This document shows, in pieces, positions 34,125 through 44,649 of a DNA stretch of 64,000 nucleotides. The notes beneath the pieces were generated by a model. The model saw only the letters and a program-made list of their open reading frames with translations, was not told where the DNA came from and did no database searches. The position numbers and the translations under genes are program-made. The stretch is from Pseudomonas mosselii (GTDB lineage Bacteria > Pseudomonadota > Gammaproteobacteria > Pseudomonadales > Pseudomonadaceae), in the NCBI RefSeq assembly GCF_005796105.1, contig NZ_VAUO01000009.1, positions 124,001-188,000 of the forward strand. Direction: 5' to 3'. How positions within the stretch are numbered: position 1 is the stretch's first letter; each line of letters starts with the position of its first letter.

Positions 34125-35189
34125 TCAACGCGGTTTGAGGTCGAGCCGGCGCAAGTGGCAGGTCACCTCCTCGCGATCGTGGTACAGCTGCTTGCAGGCG
34201 ATCGACACCTTCACCTTGCGCGCTTTGAAGCCTTCCTCGATACGCTCGAGCAGCTTGCGCACCTCGGCATGGCGCTGCTTCATCGGCAGCTTGAGGTTGA
34301 CCACCGCCTCGCGGCACAACCCCTCGCCCAGCCAGGTCTCGATCAACGAGGCGGTGCGCGCGGGTTTCTCGACGATGTCGCAGACCATCCAGTCCACGGT
34401 CTGCTTGGGCTTCCAGGTGAAGCCATCGGCCATCAGGTGGGTCACCAGGCCTGTGTCCATCAGGCTCTCAGCCATCGGTCCGTTGTCGATGGCGGTCACC
34501 AGCATGCCGCGCTTGACCAACTGATAGGTCCAGCCACCTGGCGATGCGCCCAGGTCAACGCCGGTCATGTCGTCATTCAGGCGTTGATCCCACTGATCGC
34601 GGGGGATGAACTGGTGCCAGGCTTCTTCGAGCTTGAGGGTTGAGCGGCTGGGCGCCTCGCGGGGGAACTTCAGGCGTGGGATGCCCATCGGCCACAGCGC
34701 CGAATTGTCTGACTCGGCCAGGCCCACGAACACCCGGCGCCCGCTGATGAAGGTCAGCAGCAGGCGTGGCTGACGCGTGTCGTTGACCAACCGGCCGGCT
34801 TTCTCCAGCGCCTTGCGCAGGGGCACCTCGAACTTGCGACAGAACGTCGACAGTTCCTTGCCCTCGTTGCTGTCGAGCACCTCAAGCCACAGGCTGCCGC
34901 ACACCGGCAGCTCAGCCAGGTGCTCCAGCAGCACGCTGATGCGGTCGCTCTCCGGCAGCTCCAGGTAGGTGCCACGGGCCCACTGGCGAGGAAAGATCAG
35001 CTGGGCGAAACGCCGCTCACGCATCAGCCGCTCGGCAGCGTCCGGCTCCAGGCCAACGAACTCGGCGCAGGCACTCTGCGGCTTGCTCCGGGCGTAACCG
35101 GGCACGCCCAATTGGGCGGCGTGTTCGCTGATTTCGGCGCAGACCTCGCCTTCGAAGCCGGGTCGGCAATGCATGAACAGGGTATTCAT
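34125..35189 (-). CDS. rlmM: 23S rRNA 2'-O-ribose methyltransferase RlmM (C2498)
   Basis: RlmM methylates the ribose of C2498 in 23S rRNA before subunit assembly. The 354-residue protein begins MNTLFMHCRPGFEGEVCAEI (N-terminal THUMP-like domain) and has a Rossmann-fold methyltransferase with the SAM-binding motif VDLGASPGGWTYQL (about residues 219-232) and the catalytic-type KLPMKQRH stretch near 300. Length and order match the family. It is divergent from acnA, with a 218-bp gap. It lies upstream of tusA. Confidence 0.96.
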   Translation of the reverse strand: MNTLFMHCRPGFEGEVCAEISEHAAQLGVPGYARSKPQSACAEFVGLEPDAAERLMRERRFAQLIFPRQWARGTYLELPESDRISVLLEHLAELPVCGSLWLEVLDSNEGKELSTFCRKFEVPLRKALEKAGRLVNDTRQPRLLLTFISGRRVFVGLAESDNSALWPMGIPRLKFPREAPSRSTLKLEEAWHQFIPRDQWDQRLNDDMTGVDLGASPGGWTYQLVKRGMLVTAIDNGPMAESLMDTGLVTHLMADGFTWKPKQTVDWMVCDIVEKPARTASLIETWLGEGLCREAVVNLKLPMKQRHAEVRKLLERIEEGFKARKVKVSIACKQLYHDREEVTCHLRRLDLKPR

Positions 35190-35407
35190 TTCTCACTCCA
35201 CATCACTGGCGCAGAGCGCGCCAGGGCGGCGAATGATAAAGGAAGATCGGAACCTGCGACACGTCCCGCCGGTCCAGAACAGGGGCGGCCCCGGTAAATG
35301 GGGCTACCCTGACTGTTCAGCCAGGTCCGTGCCGTGCGGACCGATCCAGAGCGGTGGCACCGGAACACCGAAGCATTGCCGGGCCACCGGAGCACAAGGA
35401 GTTGTAA

Positions 35408-38149
<2,742 letters not shown>

Positions 38150-38161
38150 TACAGCTCCTTC

Positions 38162-38224
38162 GGTTCGCGTCGCGAACCTGCCCGGATGCCTGGAGTGATG
38201 GCGAACACGTCGCATCACTCCAGG
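38162..38224 (+). terminator. tandem hairpins after acnA
   Basis: Two perfect inverted repeats lie back to back: GGTTCGCG-T-CGCGAACC (38162-38178) and CCTGGAGTGATG / CATCACTCCAGG (38189-38200 and 38213-38224). They follow the acnA stop and end 22 bp before the next ATG. No T-run follows, so they may limit read-through or stabilise the acnA mRNA end. Confidence 0.55.
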
Positions 38225-38245
38225 CCCCTGCATCAAGGAGTTGTC

Positions 38246-39022
38246 ATGTCCGCGCCCTACTGGATAACCCTGTTCCTGCTCACACTCGGTTATGCCCTCG
38301 CGCTGACCTACGGCAGTCTGGGGTTGAGCGCAGCACCCTTGTTATTGACCCTGGTCTGCTCAGCGCTGCTGGTCCAACGCCCCGTGCGCTGGCAGCAGGT
38401 GCTGGGGCACGGGCTGTTCATCTTCCTCGCCATCGCCTTGGCCCTGCACTGGCTGCCTGGGTTCAACAACGCCAAAGTCATCGACAACATCGTGTTCAGC
38501 GAGGGCGCGCTGCCGTTCTCCATGTCGCTGAACCTGGACAAGTCATTGATCGGCCTATGGGTCATGCTGGCCTGCCCGTGGCTACTGCTGCTGCGCGGCA
38601 AGGGCGTGGTGGTGAGCCTGGCAGTGATCCGTCCACTGACGCTGCTCGCCTGCCTGGGCAGCGCGTGGATCCTAGGGGTGGTGGCATGGGCACCGAAATG
38701 GCCACAAGATGCCTGGCTGTGGCTGGCGAATAACCTGCTGCTAGTCAGCCTGACCGAAGAGCTGCTGTTTCGCGGCTATATCCAGGGCGGGCTTGAGCGC
38801 TTGCTGGGCAATCAGAACCTGGCCCTGGGCCTGGCCGCTCTGCTCTTCGGCCTGGCACACCTGGGCAGCGGTTGGCAGTGGTTCTACCTGGCAACCCTCG
38901 CCGGCATCGGCTACGGCATGGCCTATCGGTATGGCGGCTTGCTGACAGCGGTGTGGTGCCACGTGTTCGTCAACGTCGTGCACTTCACCGCCTTCAGCTA
39001 CCCGATGCTGGCCCCGACGTGA
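38246..39022 (+). CDS. CPBP-family intramembrane metalloprotease (CAAX-type)
   Basis: The 258-residue protein is largely hydrophobic, with about seven to eight membrane helices. It carries the ABI/CPBP motifs: the catalytic pair in EELLFRGYIQG (Glu171, Glu172), the HLG block (FGLAHLGSG) and a final histidine in CHVFVNVVHF. Related proteins are prenyl-peptidases or bacteriocin-immunity proteins; the substrate here is unknown. The start ATG at 38246 has AAGGAG 7 nt upstream. The longer open frame from 38186 would include the acnA terminator. It stands between acnA and aer on the same strand. Confidence 0.87.
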   Translation: MSAPYWITLFLLTLGYALALTYGSLGLSAAPLLLTLVCSALLVQRPVRWQQVLGHGLFIFLAIALALHWLPGFNNAKVIDNIVFSEGALPFSMSLNLDKSLIGLWVMLACPWLLLLRGKGVVVSLAVIRPLTLLACLGSAWILGVVAWAPKWPQDAWLWLANNLLLVSLTEELLFRGYIQGGLERLLGNQNLALGLAALLFGLAHLGSGWQWFYLATLAGIGYGMAYRYGGLLTAVWCHVFVNVVHFTAFSYPMLAPT

Positions 39023-39166
39023 ACATTCGGTCATGATCAGACCTAGCTGTCATGATTTCTTAATGAAACTGCGACAAAGACCGTCTGTAAGGGAACAGGG
39101 GTAGACGCTCTACGTCAACGGTAAGCGCCTTGCGTTGCGCCACATCAACGTTGTTTAAATATTCAT

Positions 39167-39193
39167 TCAATAAAAAAATGGGCGTGCCGATAA
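39167..39193 (+). promoter_or_regulatory. FliA (sigma-28) promoter of the Aer gene
   Basis: TCAA (39167-39170), 15 bp, then GCCGATAA (39186-39193) is an essentially perfect flagellar sigma-28 promoter. It lies 31 bp before the ATG of the aerotaxis receptor. Confidence 0.85.
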
Positions 39194-39223
39194 CCATCGA
39201 AAGCCTTGCGGATTGAAAAGCCA

Positions 39224-40789
39224 ATGCGTAACAACCAGCCGATTACCCAGAGAGAACGGACTTTCCCTGCCCAGCAGCGGTTGATTTCCACCACCAACAC
39301 CAAAGGCGTGATCACGTACTGCAACGATGCCTTCATCGAGATCAGCGGTTTCTCCCGCGAGGATCTGATGGGCGCGCCGCATAACCTGGTGCGTCACCCT
39401 GATGTGCCACCGGCCGTGTTCGCCCACATGTGGCAGACCCTCAAGCAAGGCCTACCGTGGATGGGCATCGTCAAGAACCGCTGCAAGTCGGGTGATCACT
39501 ATTGGGTCAACGCCTACGTCACGCCGGTGTTCGAAAACAATCAGGTGATCGGTTACGAGTCGGTACGGGTCAAGCCCACTGCCGAACAGATCCGCCGCGC
39601 CGAGGCACTTTACCAACGCATAAACCAGGGCAAATCGGCGGTGCCGCGCCGCGACAAGTGGCTACCGGTGCTGCAGGACTGGCTGCCATTCATCCTGATC
39701 AGCCAGATTGGCTTCCTGATCGGCAACTGGCTCGGCCACTCCTGGGGCTTCGCGCTCGCTGCGGGCCTGTCGGTGCCGTTGGGCCTGTTGGGCCTGGGCT
39801 GGCAGCAGCGGGGTATCAAGCGCCTGTTGCGCCTGGCCGAACAGACCACCTCCGACCCCCTGATCGCACAGATGTACACCGACAGCCGCGGTGTGCAGGC
39901 ACGCCTGGAAATGGCCATGCTCAGCCAGGACGCACGCATGAAGACCTGCCTGACCCGGCTGCAAGACAGCGCCGAACACCTGAGCGACCAAGCGCGCCAG
40001 TCCGATACCCTGGCCCACCAGAGTTCCTCGGGCCTGGAGCGTCAGCGCGTAGAAACCGAGCAGGTCGCCGCCGCAGTCAACCAGATGGCCGCCACCACCC
40101 AGGAAGTGGCCAATCATGTGCAGCGCACCGCAGATGCCACCCAGGAAGCCAACCGCCTGACCAGCCAGGGCCGCAACATCGCCGGGGAGACCCGTGATGC
40201 CATCGAGCGGCTGTCGGCCGCCGTGGGCGAGACTGGTCTGACCGTCACCCAGTTGGCCAAGGACAGCGACGAGATCGGCGGTGTAGTGGACGTGATCAAG
40301 GGTATCGCCGACCAGACCAACTTGCTGGCACTCAACGCCGCCATCGAAGCCGCGCGTGCTGGCGAGATGGGCCGAGGCTTCGCCGTGGTTGCCGATGAAG
40401 TGCGCCAGCTGGCCCAGCGTACCGCCGAGTCCACCGGGCAGATCCACAACCTGATCGCCAAACTGCAGCAAACCGCCAACAATGCGGTGCAGACCATGGA
40501 AACCGGTCATCGCCAAGCCCAGGAGGGCGTAGAACGGGTGATGCAGGCCGATCAGGCGCTGGTAGGCATCAGCGAAGCGGTGGCCAATATAACCGACATG
40601 GCCACCCAGATTGCCGCTGCCACCGAAGAGCAGACCGCCGTGGCCGACGAGATCAGCCGCAATATCGCCACCATCGCCGACCTGGCTGACCAAACCGCCG
40701 GCCAGGCCCAGCGTTCGGCCTTGCTCAGCGAAGAGCTGACCAGCACTGCCAGCACCCAGTACTCGCTGGTGGAGCGCTTCAACCGCTGA
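39224..40789 (+). CDS. aer: aerotaxis receptor Aer (PAS methyl-accepting chemotaxis protein)
   Basis: The 521-residue receptor starts MRNNQPITQRERTFPAQQRL and has an N-terminal FAD-type PAS domain (about residues 15-120, with GAPHNLVRHPDVPPAVFAHM and WMGIVKNRCKSGDHYWV), a membrane segment (about 150-190) and a signalling domain with DQTNLLALNAAIEAARAGE. It ends LVERFNR like its paralogue at 10828-12393. This copy is the better match to P. putida Aer receptors. The ATG at 39224 was preferred over an upstream TTG. A FliA promoter is just upstream and a 12-bp hairpin just downstream. Confidence 0.94.
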   Translation: MRNNQPITQRERTFPAQQRLISTTNTKGVITYCNDAFIEISGFSREDLMGAPHNLVRHPDVPPAVFAHMWQTLKQGLPWMGIVKNRCKSGDHYWVNAYVTPVFENNQVIGYESVRVKPTAEQIRRAEALYQRINQGKSAVPRRDKWLPVLQDWLPFILISQIGFLIGNWLGHSWGFALAAGLSVPLGLLGLGWQQRGIKRLLRLAEQTTSDPLIAQMYTDSRGVQARLEMAMLSQDARMKTCLTRLQDSAEHLSDQARQSDTLAHQSSSGLERQRVETEQVAAAVNQMAATTQEVANHVQRTADATQEANRLTSQGRNIAGETRDAIERLSAAVGETGLTVTQLAKDSDEIGGVVDVIKGIADQTNLLALNAAIEAARAGEMGRGFAVVADEVRQLAQRTAESTGQIHNLIAKLQQTANNAVQTMETGHRQAQEGVERVMQADQALVGISEAVANITDMATQIAAATEEQTAVADEISRNIATIADLADQTAGQAQRSALLSEELTSTASTQYSLVERFNR

Positions 40790-40796
40790 ATCTGTC

Positions 40797-40828
40797 GCGG
40801 GGCACGTCAGCGAACCGACGTGCCCCGC
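40797..40828. terminator. 12-bp hairpin between convergent aer and the RluA-type gene
   Basis: GCGGGGCACGTC (40797-40808) pairs with GACGTGCCCCGC (40817-40828). It sits between the aer stop (40789) and the RluA-type stop (40836), so it is likely a shared terminator, although no T-run is present. Confidence 0.6.
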
Positions 40829-40835
40829 AATGGGT

Positions 40836-41720
40836 TTACCACTCCAGCTTCAGCCGGCTCTCGAAGTCGCGCTGCTGACCCGTTAACGGATCACTAAAAC
40901 GCAGGCCCTGGGCCAGCAGCTTCAGTGGCCGCGCATAATCGTCCTGAGTGTCGAGCAACTGCGGATAGAACGGATCGTTACAGATTCCCGCCCCCAATGC
41001 TGCCATGTGCACCCGCAACTGATGAGTCTTGCCCGTGACCGGCGACAGGCCATAGCGCCACAGATCAGCGTTTTTCTCCAGCACGCAGGCGTGGGTCTCG
41101 CTGTTGGCGACCCCCTCGACCTCGTGCATGCGGAAGAACGGTTCGCCGTGTACCAGGCGGCTGCGATGCACCCGTGGAAAGGTGTGCTGCGGTAGCGCAG
41201 CGGCAATGGCCTGGTAGTGCTTGTCGATTCGCCGTTCCGGGAACAGGCGTTGGTAAGCGCTACGGGTTTCGGGGTTGGCCGAGAACAGCACCAACCCGGC
41301 AGTGTGCCGGTCGATGCGATGCAGAGGCACCAGATGCGGGTTGTCCAAGCGGCGAATCAACCGGCGCAGCAGTGTCTGCTCGACGTACTCGCCGGTGGGC
41401 GTGACCGGTAGGAAATGCGGCTTGTCGGCCACCACGAGATGTTCGTCCACGTACAGGATATCCTCCTGTACCGGGATTGGCTTTTCGTTGAGCACCTCGC
41501 GAAAGTAATGCAGGCGCATGCCAGGGCGGTACACGAGGTCGGCGGCAACCGCCTGCCCTTGGGCGTCGAGCACGCGGCCACGGGCAAATCGGTCAAGCCA
41601 CTGCTCGCGACTGATCGCCTTGAAGTGATCGCTCAGGCAGTCAAGCACAGTGACCCACTGGCCGGGCGGCAGGCATACGGTGCTGGCTTGCTGGCGGGCG
41701 GGGTCGAAAGGCGTGGTCAT
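40836..41720 (-). CDS. RluA-family pseudouridine synthase
   Basis: The 294-residue protein has an S4-like N-terminal part (residues 35-70) and the RluA catalytic fold with the motif LHRIDRHTAGLVLFS, catalytic Asp137. The conserved LSPVTGKTHQLRVHMAALG motif III is near residue 230. Family members isomerise uridine to pseudouridine in 23S rRNA or tRNA; the target base here is not determined. The ATG at 41718-41720 fits the family start. It converges with aer, and downstream on the minus strand is no other gene. It lies next to an SOS-boxed gene but has its own start. Confidence 0.9.
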   Translation of the reverse strand: MTTPFDPARQQASTVCLPPGQWVTVLDCLSDHFKAISREQWLDRFARGRVLDAQGQAVAADLVYRPGMRLHYFREVLNEKPIPVQEDILYVDEHLVVADKPHFLPVTPTGEYVEQTLLRRLIRRLDNPHLVPLHRIDRHTAGLVLFSANPETRSAYQRLFPERRIDKHYQAIAAALPQHTFPRVHRSRLVHGEPFFRMHEVEGVANSETHACVLEKNADLWRYGLSPVTGKTHQLRVHMAALGAGICNDPFYPQLLDTQDDYARPLKLLAQGLRFSDPLTGQQRDFESRLKLEW

Positions 41721-41761
41721 CGGCAGGCTCGGTTGATCGCAGGGCGGGCATTATCCCCTCC

Positions 41762-42070
41762 TCAACCGACCTCGCCAACCGGTTCGCAGCGCGCCTTGAG
41801 CCAACGCAACACCTGCACCGCCTCCCAGCGAGAAGGGTCGAACAGCGCATAGCTCAAGCCCTGATAGCCGACCACATCCAACGGCCGGTGAAAGCCCGCA
41901 CGCTGGAACAACGCCTCGATCTCGGCGAAGCAGGTGTTGAAATGCACCTTGCCAAACGGGGTATGCGCGTCGGTGACGATGCCGTCGAGGCGCAGTTCCA
42001 GCACGGCGTCGCACACCCGCTCCGGGGCCATGTGATTGATGCTGTACTTGAGTTGCTCGACATTGAGCAT
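41762..42070 (-). CDS. conserved hypothetical protein preceded by an SOS box
   Basis: The 102-residue protein starts MLNVEQLKYSINHMAPERVC and has no signal peptide, membrane segment or motif I can name; LDGIVTDAHTPFGKVHFNTC and DVVGYQGLSYALFDPSRW are its most distinctive stretches. The ATG at 42068-42070 has GAGGTGAC about 6 nt upstream; the longer open frame to 42130 would run through the SOS box. A LexA-type box lies at 42087-42102, 17 bp upstream of the start. It resembles, from memory, the LexA-regulated PA0922-type hypothetical of P. aeruginosa, but this is not verified. A damage-induced role is inferred; the mechanism is unknown. Confidence 0.85.
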   Translation of the reverse strand: MLNVEQLKYSINHMAPERVCDAVLELRLDGIVTDAHTPFGKVHFNTCFAEIEALFQRAGFHRPLDVVGYQGLSYALFDPSRWEAVQVLRWLKARCEPVGEVG

Positions 42071-42084
42071 GGCTGTCACCTCGA

Positions 42085-42104
42085 TACTGTATTTATATAC
42101 AGCA
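42085..42104 (-). promoter_or_regulatory. LexA/SOS box
   Basis: The minus strand reads TGCTGTATATAAATACAGTA, with the core CTG-N10-CAG (42087-42102) of the gammaproteobacterial SOS box and an alternating AT spacer. It differs from TACTG(TA)5CAGTA at only a few positions. It is 17 bp upstream of the ATG of the 102-residue gene, so bound LexA would cover the -10 region. Confidence 0.85.
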
Positions 42105-42138
42105 TACGAAGCGAAGCGGACCTGCGTCAATGCACAGG

Positions 42139-42375
42139 TCAGCGCAGGAAGGCCACGATCTGTTGCGAATCGAACGGCCAGGCCAGCTCCGCGCCGCTAT
42201 CGCAGCGGCGCAGCACCGGGATACTGAGAGCATAGCGCTCGTACTGCAGCGGATCGTCGGCAATGTCGACCAGCTCGACCAGCAGGCCATGCTCGACGAA
42301 CGGCATCAGCACAGCCTCGGCCACTTCGCACAAATGACACCCCAGGGTGCCGAACAACTGGCATTCAGGAAGCAT
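42139..42375 (-). CDS. glutaredoxin-like (DUF836-type) protein
   Basis: The 78-residue protein starts MLPECQLFGTLGCHLCEVAEAV, with a thioredoxin-fold CxxC motif at Cys13-Cys16, then VELVDIADDPLQYERYALSIPVLRR, the cis-proline segment of the glutaredoxin fold. It is a short, cytoplasmic glutaredoxin-like protein of the DUF836 type; the partner is unknown. ATG at 42375 was chosen because the upstream frame to 42438 has no fold motif. It lies upstream of the SOS-boxed gene on the same strand, separated by the box, so it may read through into that gene. Confidence 0.88.
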   Translation of the reverse strand: MLPECQLFGTLGCHLCEVAEAVLMPFVEHGLLVELVDIADDPLQYERYALSIPVLRRCDSGAELAWPFDSQQIVAFLR

Positions 42376-42447
42376 GGGCAAACCCAGAAAGTCGCAAGAA
42401 CGGAGACTTATTCTAGGTCCACCCTGCTGATCACGCACTGTCGGACA

Positions 42448-43656
42448 TCAATCCTGACTGGTGGCGCCAATGCGATGCAACGACAGGTCGGCGCCTTGGA
42501 ACTCCTGCTCGTGGCTCAGACGCAGACCGAGCACAGCCCGCACTAGACCGTACACGGCAAAGCCGCCGACCAGCGCCACCGCAACGCCGCCCAGACTGCC
42601 AAGCAACTGACTGGCCAGGCTGACACCGCCCAAGCCACCCAAGGCGGCCTGGCCGAACACACCGCATGCGATACCGCCCCATACACCGCACAACCCATGC
42701 AGCGGCCACACGCCCAGCACATCATCGATTTTCCAGCGGTTCTGCGAGGCGGTGAAGCACCAGACGAACAGCCCACCGGCAACCAGCCCGGTGACCAGCG
42801 CACCAATCGGGTGCATCAGATCCGAGCCTGCGCAGATCGCCACCAACCCAGCCAGCGGGCCGTTGTGCAGGAAGCCTGGGTCGTTGCGCCCAGCCACCAG
42901 GGCCGACAAGGTCCCGCCGACCATCGCCATCAGCGAATTGATCGCCACCAGGCCACTCACCCCTTGCAGCGTCTGCGCACTCATGACATTGAAGCCGAAC
43001 CAGCCGATGATCAGGATCCACGAACCCAACGCCAGGAACGGGATGCTCGAAGGCGCGAAGGCCACTAGCCGGCCATCACGGTAACGACCACGCCGCGCAC
43101 CGAGCAGCAGCACAGCCGCCAACGCCAACCAGCCGCCCATGGCATGCACCACCACCGACCCTGCGAAGTCGTGGAAAGGGGCACCGAAGCGCGCCGCTAG
43201 CCAAGCCTGCACACCAAAGTTGCCGTTCCATACCACGCCTTCGAAAAACGGATAGATGAACGCCACGATCAGGGCAGTGGCGCACAACTGTGGGGCGAAG
43301 CGCGCGCGCTCGGCAATCCCGCCGGAAATGATCGCCGGGATCGCAGCGGCGAAGGTCAGCAGGAAGAAGCATTTGACCAACCCGTAGCCGTGGTCGGCGG
43401 CCAGTGTCGCCGCTGGCTGCAAGAAGCTCACGCCATACGCAATCCAGTAGCCGATGAAAAAGTACACCAGGGCCGAGATCGCGAAATCGCTCAGAATCTT
43501 CGACAAGGCATTGACCTGATTCTTGTGGCGCACGGTGCCCACTTCCAGAAACGCGAAGCCGGCGTGCATGGCCAGGACCAGAATGGCCCCCATGAGAATG
43601 AACAGGGTATTAGAGCCGTGGAGCAGAGAGTCCATCGCGCTGTGCATGTTTTCCAT
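42448..43656 (-). CDS. ammonium transporter, Amt family
   Basis: The 402-residue protein has eleven membrane helices of the Amt/Mep/Rh fold, which conducts ammonia/ammonium across the inner membrane. Conserved features are the Asp in FHDFAGSVVVHAMGG, the twin pore histidines (that His and the one in PLHGLCGVWGGIACGVFG) and aromatic gate residues. No glnK precedes it, unlike most amtB loci. The ATG at 43654-43656 (MENMHSAMDSLLHGSN) was chosen; a frame open to 43704 adds a leader without helices. It differs from the usual amtB-glnK locus, so it may be a second, specialised Amt. Confidence 0.93.
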   Translation of the reverse strand: MENMHSAMDSLLHGSNTLFILMGAILVLAMHAGFAFLEVGTVRHKNQVNALSKILSDFAISALVYFFIGYWIAYGVSFLQPAATLAADHGYGLVKCFFLLTFAAAIPAIISGGIAERARFAPQLCATALIVAFIYPFFEGVVWNGNFGVQAWLAARFGAPFHDFAGSVVVHAMGGWLALAAVLLLGARRGRYRDGRLVAFAPSSIPFLALGSWILIIGWFGFNVMSAQTLQGVSGLVAINSLMAMVGGTLSALVAGRNDPGFLHNGPLAGLVAICAGSDLMHPIGALVTGLVAGGLFVWCFTASQNRWKIDDVLGVWPLHGLCGVWGGIACGVFGQAALGGLGGVSLASQLLGSLGGVAVALVGGFAVYGLVRAVLGLRLSHEQEFQGADLSLHRIGATSQD

Positions 43657-43953
43657 GTAGTGGCAGACCTGAAAAAGGCACCATGACAGTTCAAGTACCG
43701 GCATCCTTGCACCGAATCGGTGCCAGACCCCTGCCCTCTTTCAGCGAGGTGCGAGCAGCCTGTGTGGTTTTTTCTTGGGTTTGTCGTGGATTGGGTTAAG
43801 GTTTATCGGTATTTGCGCAAGCCGTGCACAGGTTCGGCGCAGTCACGGCACTGACGCACCGGGAGTAAGCAAAGGCTGTACCAGCACATCATGCTGAACC
43901 TTCGCAGCCGCGCAATACTCGAAATAGCCACACACATCCACAGGGAGAGGCCC
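43657..43953. other. divergent gap between the Amt gene and the DUF883 operon
   Basis: This 297-bp gap separates the minus-strand Amt gene from the plus-strand operon. It holds an AlgU-like promoter (43896-43924); otherwise I see no gene. A T-rich run near 43769-43795 may belong to the Amt promoter. Confidence 0.45.
43896..43924 (+). promoter_or_regulatory. possible AlgU (RpoE/sigma-22) promoter
   Basis: GAACCT (43896-43901), 17 bp, TCGAAA (43919-43924) matches the extracytoplasmic stress sigma pattern GAACTT-N16/17-TCtgA reasonably well. It is 30 bp before the ATG of the DUF883 gene. Homologues of these genes are stress-induced. The -10 is imperfect. Confidence 0.45.
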
Positions 43954-44265
43954 ATGGCCAGCAAATCCGCAAAGACTGCACAAGACATACTGATGGCTGA
44001 CTTCCAGGCGCTGGTGCGCGACACCGAGAAGCTGCTCGCCGACACTGCCAACCTTGCCGGCGACCAAGCCGATGAACTACGCGAGCAGATCCACGAGCGC
44101 CTGGCACAAGCCCGCGAAAGTCTGCAACTGACCCAGGAATCGGTACGCCAGCGCGGCCAGGCTGCCGTCGGTAGCGCAGAACAGTACGTACAGGAGAACC
44201 CATGGCAAGCGGTCGGTATCGCCGCAGGCGTAGGCCTGCTGATCGGCCTACTGGCCAAACGCTAA
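43954..44265 (+). CDS. DUF883 family (ElaB/YqjD-like) membrane-anchored protein
   Basis: The 103-residue protein starts MASKSAKTAQDILMADFQAL and has a long amphipathic, coiled-coil-like helix (about residues 10-78), then a C-terminal membrane segment (AVGIAAGVGLLIGLLAKR). This is the layout of YqjD/ElaB proteins, which bind stationary-phase ribosomes and sit in the inner membrane. GGGAGAGG is 6-7 nt before the ATG. It heads a three-gene operon with 9-bp spacing to the next gene. Confidence 0.92.
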   Translation: MASKSAKTAQDILMADFQALVRDTEKLLADTANLAGDQADELREQIHERLAQARESLQLTQESVRQRGQAAVGSAEQYVQENPWQAVGIAAGVGLLIGLLAKR

Positions 44266-44274
44266 GGAGCGCTC

Positions 44275-44649
44275 ATGGACAACGACGCCATTGGCACCGG
44301 CGCCTCCGGCAGGCGTCTGGGCGCAGCCGTGTTGGGCCTGTTGCACAGCCATATCGAGCTGTTCGGCATCGAGTTGCAGGAACAAAAGGCCCGTACCCTC
44401 AGCCTGTTGCTGTTCGCAGGCTTGGCGCTGGTCTTCGCTCTGTTGCTGCTGACCGCCCTGTCGGGGCTGGTGCTGGTGCTGCTGTGGGATAGCTACCGCC
44501 TGGCCGGCATCATCGGCCTGTGCGTGTTCTACAGCTTGGCTGCGCTGTTCTGCGCACTGCGCCTCAAAGCCGCGGTGTTCGATGAATCCTCGCCATTTGG
44601 CGCCACGCTCGAAGAGCTGGCCAAGGACCGGGAGCGATTGTTGCCATGA
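44275..44649 (+). CDS. phage-holin-superfamily membrane protein (DUF1469, YqjE-like)
   Basis: The 124-residue protein has two membrane helices (about residues 42-70 and 77-95), the first being LSLLLFAGLALVFALLLLTALSG. Its DUF1469 or 'phage holin family' name is a fold label; there is no lysis module around it. YqjE-like proteins lie with YqjD and YqjK in a stress-inducible operon. It is followed by a 4-bp overlap with the next gene (ATGA), so translation is coupled. Confidence 0.9.
   Translation: MDNDAIGTGASGRRLGAAVLGLLHSHIELFGIELQEQKARTLSLLLFAGLALVFALLLLTALSGLVLVLLWDSYRLAGIIGLCVFYSLAALFCALRLKAAVFDESSPFGATLEELAKDRERLLP

Noticed and set aside
44275..44649. Prophage remnant suggested by the 'phage holin family' name
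   Set aside because: DUF1469 is a YqjE-like membrane family found in stress operons. No phage lysis, capsid or integrase gene is present.
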